Positions 36,513 to 47,432 of a stretch of DNA of 64,000 bases are shown in pieces (position 1 is the first letter of the stretch; each line of letters begins with the position of its first letter). Below the pieces are notes generated by a model that worked only from the letters and a program-made list of their open reading frames with translations, made no database searches and was not told where the DNA came from. The translations under genes were made by a program, and so were the position numbers. This stretch comes from Pseudomonas putida (GTDB lineage: Bacteria > Pseudomonadota > Gammaproteobacteria > Pseudomonadales > Pseudomonadaceae), in assembly GCF_025905425.1 (NCBI RefSeq), contig NZ_CP109603.1:4356501-4420500 (forward strand), given 5' to 3'.

Positions 36513-39050
36513 ATGTCACGCCTCACCCAGCCTCTCGGCAGACCACGACCTTGCCTTCGCAAACTGATTTTGGGAGCCACGCTTGCCCTACAGGCAGGGC
36601 TCCTGCAACCGCTGCTCGAGGGGGGCAGCCAGGCTCACGCCAAGCAGTCGCTGAACGCCTACAGTATTGCACCGGGCTCCTTGGGCGTAGCACTCAATCA
36701 GTTCGCTCAGGAAGCCGGCGTCGTATTGTCCTTCGATGCTACTTTGACAAAGGGCCGCCAGTCAGCTGGCCTGCATGGCCAATACAGCGTTGAAGAAGGT
36801 TTCTACTCCTTGCTGGGTGACAACGACATCCAAGTGATCAAGGTGGGCGCTAATTACCTCTTAACAGAGAAGGCTAACAGAGACTCCGCGTTTCAATTAG
36901 GGGCTACCCGCGTCAACGCTGATCGCCTCGGAGATGTAACTGAGAACTCCGGTTCCTTTACCACCGGCAGCGCTGCCGTTGGTAGCAAGGTCGCCACAAG
37001 CCTTAAAGAAGTGCCCCACTCAGTGTCGGTGATGACCCGCCAGCGCTTGGACGACCAGAACCTCACCAGCCTTACCGATGTGATGGACAAGACCACGGGT
37101 GTCACCCACTCTCGTGCCAGCCAAACTGCCGGCTCATCGCTGGGTAACGATAGCAACTTCTATTCCCGTGGATTCCAAGTCAACAACATCCAGATAGACA
37201 GCGGCGCACCGATGGACACTGTAATGGTGGGCTTTGGCTCAGTGAGTCAGCTGGACATGGTGCAGTTCGATCACGTTGAGTTCCTGCGGGGTGTGGACGG
37301 ATTGTATTCAGGTTCAGGTGACCCCGGCGGTACTATCAACCTCGTACGCAAACGTGCCCTGGACCATAATCAGCTGACCTTCTCCACCTCAGCAGGAAGC
37401 TGGGATAACTACCGCTCCGAGCTGGATATAACCGGCCCTCTCACCCAGGCAGGCAATGTCCGAGGCCGGCTTGGAACGGCCTATCAGGACCGAAAATTCT
37501 TCTACAGCCCTGGCAACATGAAGACGAAGGTTCTCTACGGCTCCCTGGAGCTCGATGTCACATCGGATACCCTGTTAACCCTGGGCGGTAGTTATCAGGA
37601 ACACGACGGTGTGAGTAACTTTTCAGGCCTACCTCGCTATGCCAACGGCGACGACCTGAAACTCTCCCGCCGCACCTCGCTGACCACTGATTGGAACCAC
37701 ACACACGAAACGACCCAGCAAGGCTTCATTAGAGTTCAGCATAACTTCACGCCAGACTGGGGAATAACGCTAGACGCCATGCGAATGGAGATGGACCGAG
37801 ACGCGATGGGCGTTTACTCCATCGGCGCTGTCGACCCTTCGGATAACACCGGTAGCACGTTCTGGGCCTTCCCGGCCAAGACCGGCATGGACCGAACTGG
37901 TTACAGCGCAACCATCAAGGGCGGCTTCGGCCTCTTTGACATGTACCACGATGTGGTCATTGGCGCAGACTATCAGAAAGGCAACGCCTGGACCGAGCAA
38001 TACACTACAACTAGCGACGGTACACCGGTTGACGTATTCAATCCGCAATTGCCGGCCAGTGCTAGCTTTTACCCCACTAAAGATGACTACCATATCACCA
38101 AGAAGAAATCGCTGTTTGCGATGACTCGACTGAGCATAACTGATGCACTAAAGCTCTCCCTCGGGGGGCGCATCACAGACTACGCGTATGAGAGCGACTC
38201 CCCCTATTACAAACCGGATGGCAGCCCCAATGGCGAGCTAGGGCTTCGTGAACTCCAAGATACAGGTGTCTTCACGCCATATGCCGGCTTGACCTATGAC
38301 ATAAACCAGAACTGGACAGCTTACACCAGTTATGCTGAAACTTTCCGCCCTCAATACCAGGAGCGAACCCGTGATAACGGCACGCTCGCTCCAGTCGAGT
38401 CGAAGAACTACGAAGTCGGCATGAAGGGCGAGTTCTTCGAAGGTCGACTGAACACTGCCGTATCTCTATATCGCGCCGTTCAGGAAAACGTTGCAGTGGC
38501 CGATGGGCCCGTTGAATACAACCGGTATAAAGGTTATCTGTGCTGCTACGTTAGCCAGGGACAGACTGTCAGCCAAGGGATTGACGCGGAGATTAGTGGG
38601 GAACTGAAACCGGATTGGCAATTGATTGCGGGTTACACTTACAACCACAGCCGCGATAAGGATTCCAGCACTTCCAACTACCGCAACATTACCCCCAAGC
38701 ATCTGTTCAAGCTTTGGAGCACCTATCAATTACCAGGGCCATTGCAAGCGTGGAAGATCGGTGCTGGAGCCATTACACAAAGCTCGAACTACGTTAGCGG
38801 TACCACATATGCCTACAACCCGAGCTCTGGACGGTTCGACGGCGATGAGCAGCCGTTCAAGTTTGTCCAGGCCAGCTATACCATCTGGAGCGGGAGCATC
38901 GACTACAAAATCGACGAGTACTGGTCAGCCACGCTGAATGCTAACAACCTCTTTGACAAACGGTACTACCAGACTGTTGGGGATACCACCGCAGCCAACT
39001 TCTACGGTGAGCCAAGAAACTTTGCTGTGACACTTCGTAGTAAGTTCTAA
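36513..39050 (+). CDS. TonB-dependent siderophore receptor with signalling domain
   Basis: An 845-residue outer-membrane receptor of the FpvA/FoxA/FiuA type. A signal peptide ends near AHA (residue 43). An STN signalling domain (YSIAPGSLGVALNQFAQEAG) comes next, then the plug domain (KEVPHSVSVMTRQRLDDQN to GTINLVRKRAL), a 22-strand barrel and the C-terminal phenylalanine. GAAGGAG precedes the ATG. The STN domain and the adjacent sigma/FecR pair indicate ligand-induced self-expression. The ligand, probably a foreign ferri-siderophore, cannot be named. I found no convincing Fur box. Codon use is more AT-rich than the flanks. Confidence 0.92.
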   Translation: MSRLTQPLGRPRPCLRKLILGATLALQAGLLQPLLEGGSQAHAKQSLNAYSIAPGSLGVALNQFAQEAGVVLSFDATLTKGRQSAGLHGQYSVEEGFYSLLGDNDIQVIKVGANYLLTEKANRDSAFQLGATRVNADRLGDVTENSGSFTTGSAAVGSKVATSLKEVPHSVSVMTRQRLDDQNLTSLTDVMDKTTGVTHSRASQTAGSSLGNDSNFYSRGFQVNNIQIDSGAPMDTVMVGFGSVSQLDMVQFDHVEFLRGVDGLYSGSGDPGGTINLVRKRALDHNQLTFSTSAGSWDNYRSELDITGPLTQAGNVRGRLGTAYQDRKFFYSPGNMKTKVLYGSLELDVTSDTLLTLGGSYQEHDGVSNFSGLPRYANGDDLKLSRRTSLTTDWNHTHETTQQGFIRVQHNFTPDWGITLDAMRMEMDRDAMGVYSIGAVDPSDNTGSTFWAFPAKTGMDRTGYSATIKGGFGLFDMYHDVVIGADYQKGNAWTEQYTTTSDGTPVDVFNPQLPASASFYPTKDDYHITKKKSLFAMTRLSITDALKLSLGGRITDYAYESDSPYYKPDGSPNGELGLRELQDTGVFTPYAGLTYDINQNWTAYTSYAETFRPQYQERTRDNGTLAPVESKNYEVGMKGEFFEGRLNTAVSLYRAVQENVAVADGPVEYNRYKGYLCCYVSQGQTVSQGIDAEISGELKPDWQLIAGYTYNHSRDKDSSTSNYRNITPKHLFKLWSTYQLPGPLQAWKIGAGAITQSSNYVSGTTYAYNPSSGRFDGDEQPFKFVQASYTIWSGSIDYKIDEYWSATLNANNLFDKRYYQTVGDTTAANFYGEPRNFAVTLRSKF

Positions 39051-39070
39051 CGAAAGAGCAGCCTTAAGGC

Positions 39071-39197
39071 ACCCCGACAACAACAAGGTGCTGCGCAGCA
39101 AGCGCTGCAGTCGCTGGGCTTCGGCGGCATCACCTACTTGGCGCTGATGGTGCCGGTGGCCGGGGCTACGATGTTCTGGGTGCGTGAGCGCGACTAA
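39071..39197 (+). pseudogene. Degenerate duplicate of the cysZ 3' end
   Basis: The segment parallels cysZ 34623-34797. It keeps GACAACAACAAG, CGCAGCAAGCGCTG and GGCGCTGATGGTGCCGGTGG, and then the stretch encoding AGATMFWVRERD. Relative to cysZ it has two in-place deletions and a lost G after CGCTG, which causes a frameshift, and then a stop. It cannot be translated as CysZ. It sits directly after the TonB receptor gene, so the sigma/FecR/receptor module is bracketed by cysZ and a cysZ remnant. Confidence 0.88.
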
Positions 39198-39215
39198 CGC
39201 CAGGCGCGGCCTTGT

Positions 39216-39331
39216 GTAGGAGCGGCCTTGCGTCGCGAAAGGGCCGCGTAGCGGCCCCAGGTTTTTTAGCATCGCCGCAGACATTGCTGGGGCTGCTACG
39301 CAGCCCTTTCGCGACGCAAGGCCGCTCCTAC
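39216..39331. repeat. Inverted pair of REP sequences
   Basis: GTAGGAGCGGCCTTGCGTCG and onward (39216-39244) is the exact reverse complement of 39303-39331, with further GGGCCGCGTAGCGGCCC-type pairing between. The right arm provides the stop codon of the neighbouring transducer gene. Confidence 0.9.
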
Positions 39332-40641
39332 CCGAGCCGGCTGGAGAACTGCCCGACTACATCCACCACCCGCTTCGCGCCGTCCTGGATCTCGACGATC
39401 ACATGGCCGGTTTCATCGGCCAGCGACAGCCCCTGCTCAGCCTGACGCTTGCTGGTGTCGATAATCGCTACCGCAGCCTGGGCCAATTGCTCGTTCTGCT
39501 GCACCACCCTGGCAATTTCTTCGGTAGCAGTGCTGGTACGCGAGGCGAGCTGGCGTACTTCATCAGCGACCACTGCAAAACCACGCCCCTGCTCGCCCGC
39601 CCGGGCCGCTTCGATGGCGGCGTTAAGCGCCAGCAAGTTGGTCTGCCCGGCAATGTCGCTGATGGTCTTGATGATCGAGCCGATCACTCGCGACTGGGTA
39701 TCCAGCGCCTGAATGCCTTCGGCCGCTTCCTGCATCGACGACTCCAGCCCCCGCATGACGCTTACGGTCTGCGTGACCACGTCGGTGGCCTTGCGCGCAC
39801 TGGCGTCAGTACTGAGGGAGGTGTTAAAGGCGATGTCCGCCGCCTCGGCAACCGCTTGCTCCTGGTTGACCTGGTCGGTGATCACAGTGGCAAACTTGAC
39901 CACTTTGTACAGCACATCATGGGCATCAAAGATCGGGTTGTAGGAGGCCTCCAGCCAGATGACCCGGCCATGGGCATCGATGCGCTTGAACCGTTCAGCC
40001 ACGTACTTGCCCCGGCGCAGCTTGTCCCAGAACGCCTGATAGCCCGCCGAATTGGCCTCGGCCGGTTCGCAGAAGATGCGGTGATGCTTGCCACGGATCT
40101 GCTCCAGGCGGTAGCCGACCGATGTCAGAAACCGTTCGTTGGCGGTCAGGATGGTGCCGTCGAGGTTGAATTCGATCACTGCGGTGGAGCGCATCAGCGC
40201 CTTGATCAGGCTTTCATGCTCACGCGATGTTTCGATGGTGCGGGTAAGGTCGCTGGAGTGCAGGCTGAAATACTTGATGCGCCCTTCGCTGTTCTTGACC
40301 GGCTGCAGGATGGAGCGCAGCCAGGCTTCCTGACCATTGCCGCGCAGCAGGCGGAAGGCCCCGTTAAGATGCTCGCCACGGCTGATCGCGGTTTTCATGC
40401 GCTGATAGAAGTCGAGCGTCTTCACATGGGCCGGGACAATGTCCTCGAGCTTGCGCCCAAGCAATTGGTCGGCACGGTAGAGCATCTCGCTCTCGAAGTT
40501 ACCGTTGACCATCTCGATCCGTCCCTGGGGGTCGAGCTGGAGCACCAGCATCTCGCTGTCGAGGCTGCTCTTGACCTGCTCGACGGACATCAGGTCTTCA
40601 CGCAGTTGCTGGATTTCTTGCTTGAGCTTGTTGTTGAACAT
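39328..40641 (-). CDS. Cytoplasmic PAS-PAS chemotaxis transducer (BdlA-like)
   Basis: A 437-residue protein without membrane helices. It has two PAS domains (about 25-145 and 150-265) and a methyl-accepting signalling domain whose hairpin tip reads [20 protein letters not shown]. The layout and size match BdlA, which links cyclic di-GMP to biofilm dispersal in P. aeruginosa. ATG at 40641 has CAGGAG upstream. The coding frame ends SSRLG at a TAG lying inside a REP arm, so the true C-terminus may have been trimmed by REP insertion. Confidence 0.87.
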   Translation of the reverse strand: MFNNKLKQEIQQLREDLMSVEQVKSSLDSEMLVLQLDPQGRIEMVNGNFESEMLYRADQLLGRKLEDIVPAHVKTLDFYQRMKTAISRGEHLNGAFRLLRGNGQEAWLRSILQPVKNSEGRIKYFSLHSSDLTRTIETSREHESLIKALMRSTAVIEFNLDGTILTANERFLTSVGYRLEQIRGKHHRIFCEPAEANSAGYQAFWDKLRRGKYVAERFKRIDAHGRVIWLEASYNPIFDAHDVLYKVVKFATVITDQVNQEQAVAEAADIAFNTSLSTDASARKATDVVTQTVSVMRGLESSMQEAAEGIQALDTQSRVIGSIIKTISDIAGQTNLLALNAAIEAARAGEQGRGFAVVADEVRQLASRTSTATEEIARVVQQNEQLAQAAVAIIDTSKRQAEQGLSLADETGHVIVEIQDGAKRVVDVVGQFSSRLG

Positions 40642-40759
40642 TACCGCTCTCCTGGAGCGCAGCACGTAATCGAATGCATCTTCATCGGCTGCCGGTACTC
40701 GCTTCTTGAGTGCCCTCCACGCAAATATTCATAAAGTTGCAACAACCGGCAATCAGGCG

Positions 40760-40786
40760 TCACCTGCACGTCACGAGGCCGTCACA
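40760..40786 (+). promoter_or_regulatory. Pho-box-like triple repeat
   Basis: GTCAC occurs at 40760, 40771 and 40782, exactly 11 bases apart, the helical period of PhoB half-sites (consensus CTGTCAT). It ends 34 bases before the glycosyltransferase ATG. An AATGAT about 8 bases further on could be the -10. Confidence 0.6.
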
Positions 40787-40819
40787 TGGGCGCAATGATG
40801 CAAGCGGAAACTTTTTGTC

Positions 40820-42034
40820 ATGAATACACCCGCCCTACGCATCACCCTCGTCAGCGAAACCTTCCCACCCGAGATCAACGGTGTAGCCAACACCCTTGGC
40901 CGCCTCTGCGAAGGGCTGCGCCAACGTGGGCATGACATCGAGATCGTACGCCCCCGCCAGGCCGGCGAAGCGCCTGTGCACAACGATCCGCATGTGCTGC
41001 TGTGCCGCGGTTGGGGCTTGCCCGGCTACCCCGGCCTGCAATGGGGCGAAGTGTCCATGCACAAGCTGCTGCGGCGCTGGCGCAGGCAACGCCCGGATGT
41101 GCTGTACATCGCCACCGAGGGGCCGCTGGGGCTGAGTGCACTGCGTGCGGCGCGGCGCCTGGGGGTGCCGGTGGTCAGCGGCTTTCATACCAACTTCCCG
41201 CAGTATTCCGGCCAGTATGGCCTGGGTCTGCTGGCACGCCTGCTCACCCATTACCTGCGCTGGTTCCATCGCCGCACGGCAATCACCCTGGTGCCCAGCG
41301 TCAGCCAGCGCCTGGAACTGGAGCGCCGTGGTTTCGAGCGCCTGGAGCTATTGGCTCGCGGGGTCGATGCCTGCCTGTTCAACCCTGCGCGGCGCAGCCA
41401 GGTGCTGCGCGAAAGCTGGGGGCTTGGCCCGGATGATATCGCCGTGCTGCATGTCGGGCGGTTGGCGGCAGAAAAGAACCTTGGCGTGCTGCGCCCGTGC
41501 CTGGACGCCCTGCAGAAGAGTTATCCACACAAGCGCCTGCGCCTGATCGTGGTCGGTGATGGCCCGCAGCGCGCCAACCTCCAACAGCAGGTGCCTGATG
41601 CCGTGTTCTGTGGTGCCCAGCGCGGTGAGGTACTGGCCGAGCACTATGCCAGCGGCGACCTGTTCCTGTTCCCAAGCCTGACCGAGACTTTTGGCAACGT
41701 GGTGCTTGAAGGCATGGCTTCAGGGCTGGCAGTGGTTGCCTACGATGAGGCAGCAGCCGCGCAACATATTCGTCATGGGCACAGCGGCGCGCTGGCGATG
41801 CCAGGGGATCAGGCGGCGTTTATCGATGCAGCGTGCTGGTTGCTGGAAGAGGAGGAAACCCTGCGAAGGGTACGCTTGAATGCGCGTCAACACGCCAGCC
41901 GCCAGGGTTGGCCGGGGATTGTCGAGCAGTTCGAGAATTATCTGAGTGTTGCTACAAGAGAGAATAGCGCACAGCCGGGGAGTGCCAGCTCAGTGGTCGA
42001 GGTCAAACCTGAGTCATCTCAGACGCAAGGATGA
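40820..42034 (+). CDS. GT4 glycosyltransferase (MgtA/Agt-like)
   Basis: A 404-residue GT-B fold enzyme. The N-terminal acceptor domain starts LRITLVSETFPPEINGVANT. The C-terminal donor domain has LHVGRLAAEKNLGVL and the ESFG-type motif FPSLTETFGNVVLEGMASGL. It resembles GDP-mannose-dependent mannosyltransferases and the lipid glycosyltransferases that replace phospholipids under phosphate limitation. The repeat upstream supports the latter, but the donor and acceptor are inferred. It has no signal or membrane helix. Confidence 0.88.
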   Translation: MNTPALRITLVSETFPPEINGVANTLGRLCEGLRQRGHDIEIVRPRQAGEAPVHNDPHVLLCRGWGLPGYPGLQWGEVSMHKLLRRWRRQRPDVLYIATEGPLGLSALRAARRLGVPVVSGFHTNFPQYSGQYGLGLLARLLTHYLRWFHRRTAITLVPSVSQRLELERRGFERLELLARGVDACLFNPARRSQVLRESWGLGPDDIAVLHVGRLAAEKNLGVLRPCLDALQKSYPHKRLRLIVVGDGPQRANLQQQVPDAVFCGAQRGEVLAEHYASGDLFLFPSLTETFGNVVLEGMASGLAVVAYDEAAAAQHIRHGHSGALAMPGDQAAFIDAACWLLEEEETLRRVRLNARQHASRQGWPGIVEQFENYLSVATRENSAQPGSASSVVEVKPESSQTQG

Positions 42035-42048
42035 GCGGAGATCGCCAG

Positions 42049-42915
42049 CTACCGTGAGCCCCTTATGGCTTGCGCGGACTCATTCACGGCCAGCAAGGTT
42101 TTTTCTGTATTGACGATCCGAACACGAACTTTCTCGATTTCTACTGAAAGTACATCAGCGATATACTCTGGTGATTCGTCGAAAATGATCTTGCTACCTT
42201 CTTTCCCTTGCACTGCCTTTGAATGACGCTTCGTCAATAACGCATAGTCATTTTTATGATATTCAAGGCTTTCGTTCAACATCATCTTGCCTACTTTTCT
42301 TTCTGCAGGTGTTAAAGCGGTATGCGGCATAGGCTTGCCCGCCGATGATTCGATCGGGTAAATCTCGTCAAAAATCCGCTTCCCGTGCTTGGCTTTAACA
42401 TACTCATACATGATTGAGTCTGTTGCCTTGAGCACTCGTTCCCCCGCATTTCTCAGCATCCCTTTGAGGGCCTTCAGCATATGGCCTGACGGATCGCTGT
42501 GGTTGACAGGATCGCCTTTGCAATACGCGTAGGTGTTCATGCCGGCGGCACCGAAGGGGCTCCAGTCATCAGGGGCGGTAAACCGCATCAAGACAGGGTT
42601 GTAAAGGCGGTAACCCTTGCCTAGCAGATAGCCTTCCGTCAAAGACTCGGGTACCTGACCGGTAAACCCAGGCAGTAAAGGATGGGGGGCCTGGTAACCG
42701 TAAGGGGCGTAGAGGCGAAACTCTACTGGCTGTTTGGGGTGGGATTGCGTGGCCGGTGATAAAGCATCATTGGCCAGCAGTATCGATGTCTGTGCATCGG
42801 CGCTTTTAATCACGACTGCATGTGCGTGCTCTGCCACATCGAAGACACGTCGCTGCTCTTGCTCTTGATGTAGCAACGTCAGGCGATGCCCTTGATAAAA
42901 ATACATAAGCGCCAT
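42049..42915 (-). CDS. Orphan RHS core protein with unknown C-terminal domain
   Basis: A 288-residue protein resembling the tip of an Rhs/YD-repeat toxin. Residues 93-144 hold the RHS-associated core (GYLLGKGYRLYNPVLMRFTA to YCKGDPVNHSDPSGH). The last 145 residues (LKALKGMLRNAGERVLKATD and onward) are a separate basic domain with lower GC, as in variable Rhs toxin ends. No YD repeats, no export signal and no immunity-like gene adjoin it: the glycosyltransferase ends 14 bases from its 3' end. It may be a displaced Rhs tip cassette. Toxin activity is not shown. Confidence 0.75.
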   Translation of the reverse strand: MALMYFYQGHRLTLLHQEQEQRRVFDVAEHAHAVVIKSADAQTSILLANDALSPATQSHPKQPVEFRLYAPYGYQAPHPLLPGFTGQVPESLTEGYLLGKGYRLYNPVLMRFTAPDDWSPFGAAGMNTYAYCKGDPVNHSDPSGHMLKALKGMLRNAGERVLKATDSIMYEYVKAKHGKRIFDEIYPIESSAGKPMPHTALTPAERKVGKMMLNESLEYHKNDYALLTKRHSKAVQGKEGSKIIFDESPEYIADVLSVEIEKVRVRIVNTEKTLLAVNESAQAIRGSR

Positions 42916-43032
42916 TTGCCAAACCTCGTGATGCGGTTCGCGAGGTTGAAGTTTGACAGCGCACCTACTATTGCCGCTACTGGCAAAAATATCAGTTCAT
43001 ATCGGCGATGGGCCGCAAAGCGGCCCGTGTGT

Positions 43033-43515
43033 TCAGCCCAGCGCTTTCTCGATAGCCTGCACCACCGCAGGGTCGTCCGGGGCAGTCCTTGGCGAGAAAC
43101 GCGCCAGCACGCGCCCATCCTTGCCCACCAGAAACTTTTCGAAGTTCCAGGTGATGTCGCCGGGAAATTCAGCCCCTTCCCCCGCCAGCAGGCGATACAG
43201 CGAATGGCGGTGCGGCCCGTTGACCTCAAGCTTGGCGCCCAGCGGGAAGCTCACACCGTAGTTGAGGCTGCAGAATTCCTGGATCTCTTTCTCGCTGCCT
43301 GGCTCCTGGCCGGCAAACTGGTTGCACGGCAGCCCCAACACACTGAACCCCTTGCCCTTAAACTGCTGTTGCAGCTTCTCCAGCGAAGCGTATTGCGGCG
43401 TCAGGCCACACTTGGAGGCAACGTTGACCACCAGCACCACTTGGCCCTTGAACGGTGCGAGGGGCAGCTCCCCGCCGTTCAGTGCCTCCAACTTCAGGTC
43501 GTGAAATGCACTCAT
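43033..43515 (-). CDS. Glutathione peroxidase-family thiol peroxidase
   Basis: A 160-residue Gpx/BtuE-type peroxidase that reduces hydroperoxides. The peroxidatic cysteine lies in NVASKCGLTPQY, with GLPCNQFAGQEPGS (conserved glutamine and a second cysteine) and TWNFEKFLVGKDG completing the active site. It uses cysteine rather than selenocysteine. ATG at 43515 follows GAGGGG. It is transcribed leftwards after slyD but separated from it by a terminator. Confidence 0.93.
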   Translation of the reverse strand: MSAFHDLKLEALNGGELPLAPFKGQVVLVVNVASKCGLTPQYASLEKLQQQFKGKGFSVLGLPCNQFAGQEPGSEKEIQEFCSLNYGVSFPLGAKLEVNGPHRHSLYRLLAGEGAEFPGDITWNFEKFLVGKDGRVLARFSPRTAPDDPAVVQAIEKALG

Positions 43516-43573
43516 GTTGTAATCCCCTCTCAGGTTCCCGATTGCCGCGGGGGGCGAAATCCGCCCAATAAAA

Positions 43574-43634
43574 AGGCGCTCGTCCAAGCCGTCCACCTCC
43601 CGTTGGGAAGGCAAATCGGCTTGCCCGAGCGCCT
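43574..43634 (-). terminator. Long terminator hairpin of slyD
   Basis: AGGCGCTCG-N2-CAAGCCG (43574-43591) pairs with CGGCTTG-N2-CGAGCGCCT (43617-43634). On the leftward strand the stem is followed by TTTTTATT. It lies just downstream of slyD. The 25-base loop contains further GC pairing. Confidence 0.88.
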
Positions 43635-43662
43635 GGCGACTCTCTGAGCTTAGCGCAGAAAA

Positions 43663-44148
43663 TCAGTGGTGATGGCCACCTTCACCGTGGATGTGACGGT
43701 GCGCGATTTCTTCTTCGCTGGCGTCACGCACGTCGACAACCTTGACCTGGAAGGTCAGGCGCTGGCCGGCCAGCGGGTGGTTGCCGTCAACGGTGACGTC
43801 GTCGCCGTCGAGGTCGCGAATGGTGACGATCTGCATCTGGCCATCCGGCGCCGAAGCGTGGAACTGCATGCCGACTTCCAGCTCGTCAACGCCTTCGAAC
43901 AGGCTGCGGTTCAGGGTGCTGACCAGCTCGGCCAGGTATTCACCGTAGGCGTCTTCCGGCTCGATGGAGACGTTCAGCTCGTCACCGGCCTGCTTGCCTT
44001 CCAGCGCCTTTTCCAGGCCCGGGATGATGTTGCCGGCACCGTGCAGGTAAACCAGCGGCGCGCCACCGGCGGAGCTGTCGATGGTCTCCCCGGCGTCGTT
44101 GGTCAGGGTATAGTCGATGGAGACAGCCTTGTTGGCGGCGATCAGCAT
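43663..44148 (-). CDS. slyD: FKBP-type peptidyl-prolyl isomerase SlyD
   Basis: A 161-residue cytoplasmic foldase and metallochaperone. The FKBP half is MLIAANKAVSIDYTLTND to YLHGAGNIIPGLEKALEGK, with an inserted IF chaperone flap (about 70-120). The histidine-rich C-terminus (HRHIHGEGGHHH) can bind nickel, though it is much shorter than in E. coli. The start at 44148 overlaps the opposite-strand start of the DUF3565 gene. Confidence 0.93.
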   Translation of the reverse strand: MLIAANKAVSIDYTLTNDAGETIDSSAGGAPLVYLHGAGNIIPGLEKALEGKQAGDELNVSIEPEDAYGEYLAELVSTLNRSLFEGVDELEVGMQFHASAPDGQMQIVTIRDLDGDDVTVDGNHPLAGQRLTFQVKVVDVRDASEEEIAHRHIHGEGGHHH

Positions 44149-44449
44149 GGGGCAAGACCTTTTGCAAAAGTATGTAGAGCGGACAAGTGTAACCAAGCCA
44201 TCGCCCGATTGCGAACGTGCCTCGGCCGAGGAACGGTCCATCAGTCGGATCACAGGCTTCCATCAGGACCAAGAAGGCCACTGGGTGGTCGAGTTGTCGT
44301 GCGGCCACACCCAGCACCTTCGTCACCAACCTCCTTGGCAGGCGCGCCCGTGGGTGCTCGATGCCGAACAGCGCCAGCAGCGCATCGGCGAGGCTTTCGC
44401 GTGTGGCTGGTGTGCACAGGCAGCCGATAGCGCTACCCTTGGCCGTTGA
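44147..44449 (+). CDS. DUF3565 family protein
   Basis: A protein of about 100 residues with the DUF3565 core SRITGFHQDQEGHWVVELSC, GHTQHLRHQPPWQARPWVLD and a final CGWC. The paired cysteines and histidines suggest metal binding. ATG at 44147 is assumed, with TTG at 44162 and ATG at 44117 as alternatives. The start region overlaps the slyD start on the other strand, so the true start is uncertain. Function is unknown. Confidence 0.7.
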   Translation: MGQDLLQKYVERTSVTKPSPDCERASAEERSISRITGFHQDQEGHWVVELSCGHTQHLRHQPPWQARPWVLDAEQRQQRIGEAFACGWCAQAADSATLGR

Positions 44450-44481
44450 CTCCTTGCACCGCTTTAATTCGAGAAGCACGC

Positions 44482-46569
<2,088 letters not shown>

Positions 46570-46603
46570 ACGTCAGGGGGCGCCTGGCGCCCCCGTCTCG
46601 CTT

Positions 46604-47323
46604 TTACGGGTACTGCTGAACCTGCCCTTGCTGGTCATACTGCTGGCCGGGAATTGGCTTCAGGTTGACCTCTACACGACGGTTCTGCGCGCGGCCGTTG
46701 GCGTCGGCGTTGCTGGCGATTGGCTGGTCCGGGCCCAGGCCACGGGCGGAAATGCGCGAAGCATCGACACCCTGCGAAGTCAGGTAGGTGCTGACCGCTT
46801 GCGCACGGCGCAGGGACAGGTCCATGTTGTGCTGGCGGCTGCCGGTGCTGTCGGTGAAGCCAACCACTTCGATGGTGTTCTGGTTGAACTGCTTGAACGA
46901 ACCGGCCAGGTTGTTCAGCGGCGAGTAGAAGCTTGGCGCGATGTTGGCCGAGTCGGTGGCGAAGGTGATGTTGCCTGGCATGATCAGCTTGATCTGGTCG
47001 CCCTGGCGCTGCACCTCGACGCCGGTGTTGGCCATTTGCGCGCGCAGCTCGGCTTCCTGCTTGTCAGCGTAGTAGCCGTAACCCGCAGCGGCGGCACCCA
47101 CTGCGGCAGCGCCGATCAGTGCGCCTTTACCCCGGTTGTTGTGGTCGATGGCGGCGCCGGCGATGGCACCGGCCAGCGCGCCCAGGCCGCCGTACTTGGC
47201 GGTCTTGCTCATCCCCGTGGAGCCCTGCGCCTGACCCTGGTTGTCGTACGGGTTCTGGCTGGCGCAGCCCGTCATCAGGGCGGCGGCGGTTGCGACGATA
47301 ATCAGACGACGCATGGTGAACAT
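46604..47323 (-). CDS. OmpA-family peptidoglycan-binding lipoprotein
   Basis: A 239-residue outer-membrane lipoprotein. The lipobox LMTGC (Cys20) ends the signal. A glycine-zipper region follows (GALAGAIAGAAIDHNNRGKG), then an OmpA C-terminal domain with the peptidoglycan-binding pattern VVGFTDSTGSRQHNMDLSLR and NRRVEVNLKP. The ATG giving MFTMRR is chosen because GTAGGAGC precedes it. It resembles YiaD. It probably tethers the outer membrane to the cell wall. Confidence 0.9.
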   Translation of the reverse strand: MFTMRRLIIVATAAALMTGCASQNPYDNQGQAQGSTGMSKTAKYGGLGALAGAIAGAAIDHNNRGKGALIGAAAVGAAAAGYGYYADKQEAELRAQMANTGVEVQRQGDQIKLIMPGNITFATDSANIAPSFYSPLNNLAGSFKQFNQNTIEVVGFTDSTGSRQHNMDLSLRRAQAVSTYLTSQGVDASRISARGLGPDQPIASNADANGRAQNRRVEVNLKPIPGQQYDQQGQVQQYP

Positions 47324-47432
47324 GGACAAGCTCCTACTGAAATTCATAAATGCGGCAGGCCGCGAATGGCTCTATGCCAGCCTTGGATTGCCAAGATGGC
47401 AAAAAATTCCATGAACGTGTTTTCACCGAGGT

